57,937 nt of DNA from an uncultured Porphyromonadaceae bacterium (GTDB lineage: Bacteria > Bacteroidota > Bacteroidia > Bacteroidales > Coprobacteraceae). Both the position numbers and the translations under genes were made by a program. This document shows positions 26,075 to 33,180 of this stretch, piece after piece (position 1 is the stretch's first letter; every line of letters begins with the position of its first letter). The DNA lies in the NCBI GenBank assembly GCA_900545915.1, contig URAV01000023.1:1-57937 (forward strand), read 5' to 3'. A model generated the notes under the pieces. The model had not been told where the DNA came from. It saw only the letters and a program-made list of their open reading frames with translations, and did no database searches.

Positions 26075-27814
26075 ATGAAAAAGTTGATATATATTCTTTT
26101 AGCAGTATGCCCGTTGTATTTTTCGTCATGTGAAGACTATTTCGAACCTGAACAGACCGGGTTGATAGAAGGTGATGTTTTTTATAAAGATCTGAATAAT
26201 TTACGTATCGGATTAAATTCTATTTATGATTTAATGCAGTCACAACAATATCAGTTGAGCGAGATTATTTTCGGTGAGGCTATGAGTGATAATTCATGGA
26301 ATAAGCAGGATGTTGAGGTCAATGATATGAGTCAGTTGGTTAATTTCCAGTTTAATACTGAGAATCCTTATATTTTGCAACGCTATCAGGTAAATTATCA
26401 GGGTATTAATAAGGCAAATCAAGTGATCAGATCTGCTCCTTATGTTGATTATCGGGCTAATGGTACAAGCGAGAAAGAGATACGTGAGGTATTGGGACAG
26501 GCTAAATTGTTAAGAGCTCTCTTTTATTTTAATTTGGTGAAGACTTTCGGTGGAGTATCTATACAGCCTGAAGATGTGGATTTAGGAAATATGGTAGTGC
26601 CAAGATCTTCTTTAGATGAAGTGTATGCTTATATCGAGAAAGATTTGCGTGAGGCAGCCTTGATTTTGCGTAGAAGCCGTTATCAGTTAACAGAAGCCGG
26701 TCAGATAGGTGTCGGGGGAGGTTTGGGATTATTGATGAAGGTTTTGGTGTATGAAGCATCACCCGGAGTGAAATTATCATCGGTAGATAAAGAAGAGAAA
26801 TGGCAGGAAGCTCGTGAAATAGGGGAATTTTTTATTGAGGGTAAAAATCTGACTTATAATCAGATATTGAAATTTGATGAAAATTATCCGGATGAATCAT
26901 GGGAGTCTTTGGCAAAACGTTTGGTGTTAGATCCTGCGGCAACCAAGGAGACTGTTTTTGCCGGACAGGATGTCGTGAGTATTCACCAATTGGATGAGTT
27001 CGATAAAATATTTCGACTTGAAGGTGAATTTTCGCCTGAATCACTAATTGAAATAAATCATTATGATTATTCTGGCTCGGGAATTTCAACAAATGAAAGT
27101 TGGCCGTGTGGAGGATCTTTGATAAATTCGTTAGGAGGGACTGCTTCGACGATAGCTATTACACCGACGTCAGATTTGGATAATCAATTTCAGAATGATC
27201 CTCGGAGATTATTTACCATTACAGGGCGTACGATCAGTGAATATTATAAACAAGAGGAAACCTCTCCTCAAATCGGTTGGTTTAATTATGGTAATGGAAT
27301 GATTTTTGTCAAATACTATATATTCCGTAGCGAGGGCTCTACAAATGGGCGGAATTATCGAGTAATGCGCTATCCGGAAGTGTTGCTTCTGTTTGCCGAA
27401 GCATTGAATGAAACCGGAGAATCTCGGAAAGCGGTTGATTACGTAAATAAGATTCGTCAACGTGCCCGTAAATTGTTAGATCCGAATAATCCTAATTCTC
27501 AATATATATCGATCCCTTCTGCTAATTTTCAAGATGTAGCTTATGCTCCTTATGATGTTACGCGGGATGCTATCTTAAAAGAAAAACGAATAGAGATGGC
27601 GGGAGAATTTGATCGCTGGTTTGAAATTGCACGTTTGGGTATTTTAAGTGAGAGAATGGCATCTGTGTATAAAAATGCTCCGGTAGAACAACCGTCTGGA
27701 AAAATCAGAGAGCGGGGAAAATATTTCAGAAAAGGAGTGAATGAAATATTTCCTATTCCTCAGGAAGAAATAACTATTTCCAATGGGGTGATAGAACAGA
27801 ATTTTGGATATTAA
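26075..27814 (+). CDS. RagB/SusD family nutrient uptake lipoprotein
   Basis: This 579-aa protein is the SusD lid partner of the upstream SusC. I start it at the ATG at 26075, which gives a proper lipoprotein signal (MKKLIYILLAVCPLYFSSC) with Cys18 as the lipidated residue; an upstream in-frame ATG overlapping susC would spoil it. The family's TPR-like helices are seen in RYQVNYQGINKANQVI and VLGQAKLLRALFYFNLVKTF, and the C-terminal signature is LKEKRIEMAGEFDRWFEIAR. It binds oligosaccharide at the cell surface and closes over the SusC pore. It is transcribed with SusC and the following lipoprotein. Confidence 0.95.
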   Translation: MKKLIYILLAVCPLYFSSCEDYFEPEQTGLIEGDVFYKDLNNLRIGLNSIYDLMQSQQYQLSEIIFGEAMSDNSWNKQDVEVNDMSQLVNFQFNTENPYILQRYQVNYQGINKANQVIRSAPYVDYRANGTSEKEIREVLGQAKLLRALFYFNLVKTFGGVSIQPEDVDLGNMVVPRSSLDEVYAYIEKDLREAALILRRSRYQLTEAGQIGVGGGLGLLMKVLVYEASPGVKLSSVDKEEKWQEAREIGEFFIEGKNLTYNQILKFDENYPDESWESLAKRLVLDPAATKETVFAGQDVVSIHQLDEFDKIFRLEGEFSPESLIEINHYDYSGSGISTNESWPCGGSLINSLGGTASTIAITPTSDLDNQFQNDPRRLFTITGRTISEYYKQEETSPQIGWFNYGNGMIFVKYYIFRSEGSTNGRNYRVMRYPEVLLLFAEALNETGESRKAVDYVNKIRQRARKLLDPNNPNSQYISIPSANFQDVAYAPYDVTRDAILKEKRIEMAGEFDRWFEIARLGILSERMASVYKNAPVEQPSGKIRERGKYFRKGVNEIFPIPQEEITISNGVIEQNFGY

Positions 27815-27833
27815 TAAAATGGAGAAAGATATT

Positions 27834-28916
27834 ATGAAGACGATAAAAGTTATATATTGCCTGTTGACTGTTCTGATATTTGCTTCATGCGATGAAAATG
27901 GTTACCTCCGGGATTTATATGTTGCTCCTGAAGCTGCTTTTGAGGTAGGAAAAGATACTTATGATGTTTTCGAATCGGTTCGTTTTGTCAATAAAGGTTC
28001 GGGACAATATTATGTCGTTTATCCGGGAGATGCTAATCATGTATATGGAAAAGAAGGAGATACCGGTTTTGCAACGGCTTCGGACGGAACATTTTCTTAT
28101 TCTTATCAAGAGCCCGGAACATTCAATGCCGTATGGGTGGCTTCTTCTATAAATGGGAATGGAGAACGGGAGTTTACTGTCGATTCGGTGACTATTAAAG
28201 TGGTAGCATTGGACGGAGGTTTAGATAATTTGAAAATCAATAATCTATATCGAATGTCTGAATATGCAGGAACTGTTTATTATAGTTCCTATGGTGAATT
28301 TATTTCTTCAGATTCGTTACTTTGCCCGATATTATTTGATGCGTGGCGAGATGCGACATTTAATTCGATTAAGGCAAAACAATTGGTCAATTTTGAGTTA
28401 TCATCGAATCTTGCTGAAATGTATTGGATCAATCCGGATGGAGAAGAAAAGAAAATAGTATCAGGTTCTACAGCCTCTCGAATTGTCGAATTTGTTCAGG
28501 ATGGTAAGCTGAAAATACAAAATTTCAGAGTTATTACGGCATCCGGAGTCGTTTCTAATTATTATGTAGCTCCGGTTATGATTCCGAAGATGACAAAATT
28601 TTCTATTAATGGTGTGGCTGGTACTATAACGCGTGATATTGCATATTATAACCGGTATAATATTACATTGCAATTGGCAAATGGTAGTGATTTAAGTAAT
28701 GTAATTCCGGTCTTTGAGACGATGAACAATGATCCGAACCTGTTGGATGGAACAAATTGTCGTGTGACGATTGACGGAGTGGAGCAAATATCGGGTGTAA
28801 CTTCGGTAGATTTTTCACAAGGAGACGTTACTTATACGATAGATTATAATTTTATGGGGAATAATAATCCTAAACTGACCCAACAGGCTTTGGTAACTGT
28901 TTCCGTTTTGCATTAA
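27834..28916 (+). CDS. SusE-like surface glycan-binding lipoprotein with PKD domain
   Basis: The 360-aa protein begins with a lipoprotein signal (MKTIKVIYCLLTVLIFASC) if the ATG at 27834 is used, which follows the purine-rich GGAGAAAGA. A PKD/Ig-like domain spans about 30-125 (EAAFEVGKDTYDVFESVRF ... SYSYQEPGTFNAVW). A middle domain and a C-terminal DUF5018-like strand domain (KMTKFSINGVAGTI ... VTSVDFSQGDVTYTI) follow. Position directly after SusD and this layout mark it as the surface glycan-binding protein of the locus. There is no sequence evidence for catalysis. The ligand is unknown. Confidence 0.8.
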   Translation: MKTIKVIYCLLTVLIFASCDENGYLRDLYVAPEAAFEVGKDTYDVFESVRFVNKGSGQYYVVYPGDANHVYGKEGDTGFATASDGTFSYSYQEPGTFNAVWVASSINGNGEREFTVDSVTIKVVALDGGLDNLKINNLYRMSEYAGTVYYSSYGEFISSDSLLCPILFDAWRDATFNSIKAKQLVNFELSSNLAEMYWINPDGEEKKIVSGSTASRIVEFVQDGKLKIQNFRVITASGVVSNYYVAPVMIPKMTKFSINGVAGTITRDIAYYNRYNITLQLANGSDLSNVIPVFETMNNDPNLLDGTNCRVTIDGVEQISGVTSVDFSQGDVTYTIDYNFMGNNNPKLTQQALVTVSVLH

Positions 28917-28932
28917 TGATGTTATTAAAATG

Positions 28933-28970
28933 ATGTCTTCGATGTTCCTTTAATAGAGGCTCGAAGACAT
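28933..28970 (+). terminator. Hairpin after the SusE-like gene
   Basis: ATGTCTTCGA pairs perfectly with TCGAAGACAT across an 18-nt loop that can itself form CCT/AGG, followed by TATTGTTTG. It may terminate the SusCDE transcript or trim its 3' end, lowering expression of the following GH30 gene. Confidence 0.6.
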
Positions 28971-29005
28971 TATTGTTTGATCTTGAATATTAAAAAAAGA
29001 GAACC

Positions 29006-32000
29006 ATGAAAAGAACGATTTTATTTATATGTTTATCTTACCTTTTGCCGGTATGCGTATGGTCAACTGTCGATAATAAGGCAAAGCCGATTGCAGATAT
29101 AAATTTTGAAGATGGTACGGTATCGGATTGTTTAGGAAATGTTGTTGCCGATGCATTAAACGGAGCTTCTGTGGTGTCGGATGATATGCGGCAAGGAAAA
29201 GTTTTGTATTTTGATGCCGATTCGAAAGGTTGTTTACAGTTAAAAGGCGATGTATTATCGGATGAAATGACTATTTCGTTTTTCGGGAAAAGGGAAGATA
29301 TCGATCCCAATGCAAATTGGCGGATGTTTTTAGCATTGTATGCCGATGACGGAAGCAATATCTATTTAACTCCTAAAACATCATGGGGAAACGATAGTTA
29401 TATCGTTATTGATAATAAGCCTTATTCAACTTATCGTTCGATCGCAGGAGAACCTTTAGAAAATAACCAGTGGTATCATTTTGCTCTTGTTTTCAAAGGA
29501 ATTCAAGTAAAATATTATGTAAATGGAAAGTTGTCGGGAGAGCTTGAGACATTGTTGAACCTTTCTGATTTTAATATTTCTAAATGTTTTTTAGGATGTA
29601 ATCCCGAGACAAGTTATTCGATGAGCGGTCGTATCGATAATATAAAAATATATCATACGGCTCTTGCCGTTAACCAGATTGCAGCGCTTGCTGAAGATAA
29701 AGAGTTACCAGAGCCTTCTGTTTCTGAGGACGGGGAAACAGCTTATGCGCGGTTTTCTTTTGAAACAGGATTGGAGGATGACATGAAGAATATTGAAAGT
29801 TCGTCTTTAAACGTGGAACGAACAAAAGATAATGTAAGAGGATATGTAGCCGACATTAAAAGTGATAGCCGAATGTCTTTGCAAATTGGCGATTTAATGA
29901 AAGAAGAGTTATCTTTTAGTTTTGTATATTTTAAAGATTTGTTTAAAGAGGAGGATGCCGGTAAGGTATTGGTTCGTTTCCAAGGTCAAAATAATGATGA
30001 AGCTTTGTTGCTTGTTTCACAAATTACTTCGGGGCAAGCCGTGTTTGAATTTCAGATTAGAGAAGACGGGGTGTCCCGAACTACTGGCAAAATGGCAACT
30101 GTTCCATTGTATTCCGGCAAATGGAACAGCATATCTTTGGTACAGGTTTTTAGTGCAGGAGGTAGTCCTTATTACCGGATTTATATAAATGGGGTTTTAG
30201 GAAAACAAATTGCCGGATATACAAAAAAAGAGAACCTTTTTTCCTATATAGATTTCGGCTGTGGAGAAAATACGTGTACCGGTCTTCTTGATGAGATAAC
30301 TTTAGAACAACGGTCACTTTCTTTAGCAGAAGTTCAGGATTGGAGTGCAGAGTTTTGTGATTTTACCGAATTTACAATCTATACAAATCAAATAAGGCAA
30401 ACAATACGTAATTTCGGGGCATCGGATGGCTGGAGTACTCAGTTTATAGGGAAATATTTTCCGGATAGTAAGAAAGAGCATTTAGCTGAACTATTGTTTA
30501 GTTGTGATACTTTGTCGAATGGAACTCCGAAAGGAATAGGATTATCTTCATGGCGTTTTAATATAGGAGCAGGAACTTCGGAACAAGGTGAAGAGAGCCG
30601 CATTTCAGATGAAACACGTCGTACTGAATGTTTTTTAAATCCGGATATGACTACTTATGATTGGACGAAACAGGCCGGACAACGATGGTTTTTAGAAAAA
30701 GCTGTGAAAACGTATAATGTGCCGGATATTATAGGTTGGCAAAATTCACCTCCTGTCTATTATACAGTAAAAGGTTTGGGCTTTCGGGAATATGGAGATG
30801 CTAAATCGACGATTTTGAAAAGGGAGCATTTTGGTGATTTTGGAAAATTTCTTGCCGATGTAGTCTCTCATTTTAAAGAACAAGGGATTAATTTTAAATA
30901 TATTAGTCCTTTGAATGAGCCCCAATGGGAGTGGAATGCAACCTCTGTCGGGGGAGTAGTATCACAAGAGGGCTCTCCTTGGACGAATCAGGAGGTTTCG
31001 GATGTTGTTAAAGCAATCAATACTGAGTTTGTAAAAAGAAATATCGATACTAAGTTGTTTATTACAGAAGCCGGCTCGATGAATTATTTATTGAAAGAAA
31101 GTTCCGGAGATTATGCAAATCAGTTATATAATTTTTGGAATGATCGGTCTGCTCTTAAGATAAAAGATCTTCCTTCGGTTTCATCTTATGTCTCTTCCCA
31201 TAGTTATTGGACAGATGCTTCTGCTACGGATATTGTAGAGAAGAGAAATGCGTTGCGAGATCAAATAGAAGAGACCGATCCTGAATTAGAGTATTGGCAA
31301 ACTGAATATTCGTTGTTGGGAAATGGCTATAAGGCTATTCATAGCGGAGGAGCTTCTCGTACGTTATCCCCGATGGAATGCGGAATATCTTTGGCACGAA
31401 TTATTCATAATGATTTGGTAGAGGCAGATTGTTCCGGTTGGCAATGGTGGACAACATTTGAAAAAGATGCAAGTAGTGGCAATGAAGAACGTTTTGCTTT
31501 GATCCGCTATATTTTAAACAGTCAGCGTACCGACGGAGTGTATCGTCCCACAAAGTTACTTTATGCTTTAGGAAATTTTTCTCGGTTTATTCGTCCGGGT
31601 ATGAAAAGGATAGATGTAGTACGTTCTGACAATATGTCTGCTGTCGATGCAATTGCCAATCAAATGGTTTCAGCATATATTAATGAAGAAAAACAAGAAC
31701 TTGTTATTGTCGCAATAAACGCGTCAACGAATTCACGTTCGATACGTATAAATGTAGCCGGGTTAGCAGAAAATATGGGAATTACGCACTTCACTCCTTA
31801 TATTACTACTAATAATCCGGATGATGCCTTGAGACGGGGAGAAGATATTGCTGCTACTGAAAATTATACAATGCCGGCGACATCGATAGTCACTTTTGTC
31901 GGAAAAATAAAAGATCTTACCGATGCTGGAATGATTGAATCTGTTATCGATTCTCGAATTTCTGTATATCCAAATCCTGCAAAAAATCAAATTACTATCC

Positions 32001-32179
32001 GTTCGGAGATCCCGTTAGACGAAATATCCGTGATTGATTTGAACGGTAAAATAATCTATTCGGTAAATCCGTATTCTAAAATTTCAGTATTGTCATTAAA
32101 TAACTTGTATAAAGGTATTTATATATTGAAATTAAATACAGGACGAAGAGTTGAGATTCAGAAATTGATTATTAAGTAA
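29006..32179 (+). CDS. LamG-GH30 glycoside hydrolase with T9SS sorting domain
   Basis: The 1057-aa modular enzyme has a signal peptide, two LamG/concanavalin-like modules (about 25-235 and 245-450), a GH30 (beta/alpha)8 barrel plus side sandwich (about 455-965), and a C-terminal T9SS sorting domain (about 985-1057, SVYPNPAKNQITI ... GIYILKLNTG). Catalytic residues are visible: acid/base Glu638 in SPLNEPQWEW and nucleophile Glu767 in YWQTEYS. GH30 members cut beta-1,6-galactan, glucuronoxylan or beta-1,6-glucan. The NSPP and QRWFL motifs resemble the galactanase/xylanase side, but I cannot fix the subfamily. Surface location through T9SS and the binding modules suggest it makes the first cuts on polymer. 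Confidence 0.88.
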   Translation: MKRTILFICLSYLLPVCVWSTVDNKAKPIADINFEDGTVSDCLGNVVADALNGASVVSDDMRQGKVLYFDADSKGCLQLKGDVLSDEMTISFFGKREDIDPNANWRMFLALYADDGSNIYLTPKTSWGNDSYIVIDNKPYSTYRSIAGEPLENNQWYHFALVFKGIQVKYYVNGKLSGELETLLNLSDFNISKCFLGCNPETSYSMSGRIDNIKIYHTALAVNQIAALAEDKELPEPSVSEDGETAYARFSFETGLEDDMKNIESSSLNVERTKDNVRGYVADIKSDSRMSLQIGDLMKEELSFSFVYFKDLFKEEDAGKVLVRFQGQNNDEALLLVSQITSGQAVFEFQIREDGVSRTTGKMATVPLYSGKWNSISLVQVFSAGGSPYYRIYINGVLGKQIAGYTKKENLFSYIDFGCGENTCTGLLDEITLEQRSLSLAEVQDWSAEFCDFTEFTIYTNQIRQTIRNFGASDGWSTQFIGKYFPDSKKEHLAELLFSCDTLSNGTPKGIGLSSWRFNIGAGTSEQGEESRISDETRRTECFLNPDMTTYDWTKQAGQRWFLEKAVKTYNVPDIIGWQNSPPVYYTVKGLGFREYGDAKSTILKREHFGDFGKFLADVVSHFKEQGINFKYISPLNEPQWEWNATSVGGVVSQEGSPWTNQEVSDVVKAINTEFVKRNIDTKLFITEAGSMNYLLKESSGDYANQLYNFWNDRSALKIKDLPSVSSYVSSHSYWTDASATDIVEKRNALRDQIEETDPELEYWQTEYSLLGNGYKAIHSGGASRTLSPMECGISLARIIHNDLVEADCSGWQWWTTFEKDASSGNEERFALIRYILNSQRTDGVYRPTKLLYALGNFSRFIRPGMKRIDVVRSDNMSAVDAIANQMVSAYINEEKQELVIVAINASTNSRSIRINVAGLAENMGITHFTPYITTNNPDDALRRGEDIAATENYTMPATSIVTFVGKIKDLTDAGMIESVIDSRISVYPNPAKNQITIRSEIPLDEISVIDLNGKIIYSVNPYSKISVLSLNNLYKGIYILKLNTGRRVEIQKLIIK

Positions 32180-32188
32180 ATCATAAAA

Positions 32189-32247
32189 TACTCTATTCTA
32201 TTTGGATAATTCTCCATTCTATCTGTAAAAAGGTCTTTTTATTTTTG
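32189..32247 (+). promoter_or_regulatory. Activator-type promoter C of the 12-gene enzyme operon
   Basis: TACTCTAT (32189-32196) and TTCTCCAT (32210-32217) start 21 bp apart, and 22 bp after the second lies a perfect -7 box TATTTTTG (32240-32247). The leader is about 20 nt. The layout equals that of the promoters at 12916 and 20796 base for base in spacing. Confidence 0.72.
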
Positions 32248-32271
32248 TAATAATAAAGAAGGATTTTGTTT

Positions 32272-33144
32272 ATGAAGAAGGTGCTATATTTGATCTGTTT
32301 TTTCGTTTATTGCTTTGTTGTGGAAGCTCGGCAGATGAAAGTTGCCTCTTATAATATCCGATTTGCAAATCGGAATGATTCGATTAATGGTAACGGATGG
32401 GGACAACGTTGTCCTATTATTGCCGATTTGGTACGTTATCACGATTTCGATATATTCGGAACACAAGAGGGAAAATATCATCAGGTAGAAGGACTTAAAA
32501 CTGAGTTGCCGGGGTATAATTATATCGGAATAGGGCGTGATGATGGAATAAAAAGAGGAGAGTTTACGGCCATTTATTATAAGACGGGTCGTTTTGATCT
32601 CTTAGATCAAGGAAATTTTTGGCTTTCTTCTACTCCCGATCACCCCAGTTTGGGATGGGATGCTGATCAGGTACGATTGTGTACATGGGGAAAGTTCCGA
32701 GAAAAGGAAACTGGATTTATATTTATGTTTTTTAATTTACATGCCGATCATGTCGGGGTAGAATCGAGAAACCTAAGTGCATCTTTAGTATTACGACAGA
32801 TCAAAAAACTCGGAGGTAAATTGCCTGTTATCCTAACTGGCGATTTTAATGCAGATCAGAATAGTAAATGTTATATGACAATCGTGGATTCGAAAATGTT
32901 GTCGGATGCGTATGAATGTGCCGATATCCGTTATGCTGTAACGGGAACTTTTAATGCTTTCAATCCGAATGGGAAAACAACGACTCGTATCGATCATATA
33001 TTTCTTACGTCACATTTTCGCGTCGATCGGTATGGAATATTGACCGATACTTATCGGACTCCGGCAAAGAATGTGGAGAATACATTTCAGGCACGTAATC
33101 CGTCAGATCATTTTCCTGTAGTTGCGGTCGTTGAATATAATTAA
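32272..33144 (+). CDS. Secreted endonuclease/exonuclease/phosphatase (EEP) family protein
   Basis: The 290-aa protein has a short signal peptide (ending ...CFVVEA) and the EEP fold motifs ASYNIRFAN, FGTQEG, LTGDFNAD, TRIDHIFL and the terminal SDHFPVVAVVEY, so the metal and catalytic His/Asp residues are intact. The ATG at 32272 is chosen over an upstream TTG. EEP enzymes split phosphoesters (DNA, inositol phosphates, sphingomyelin). In Bacteroidetes sugar loci such proteins recur without a known role. As first gene of the enzyme operon it could remove a phosphate- or phosphodiester-linked group from the glycan; that is inference. Confidence 0.85.
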   Translation: MKKVLYLICFFVYCFVVEARQMKVASYNIRFANRNDSINGNGWGQRCPIIADLVRYHDFDIFGTQEGKYHQVEGLKTELPGYNYIGIGRDDGIKRGEFTAIYYKTGRFDLLDQGNFWLSSTPDHPSLGWDADQVRLCTWGKFREKETGFIFMFFNLHADHVGVESRNLSASLVLRQIKKLGGKLPVILTGDFNADQNSKCYMTIVDSKMLSDAYECADIRYAVTGTFNAFNPNGKTTTRIDHIFLTSHFRVDRYGILTDTYRTPAKNVENTFQARNPSDHFPVVAVVEYN

Positions 33145-33180
33145 TAAGGATAATTTAATATACCTTGAAAATACACTCTC

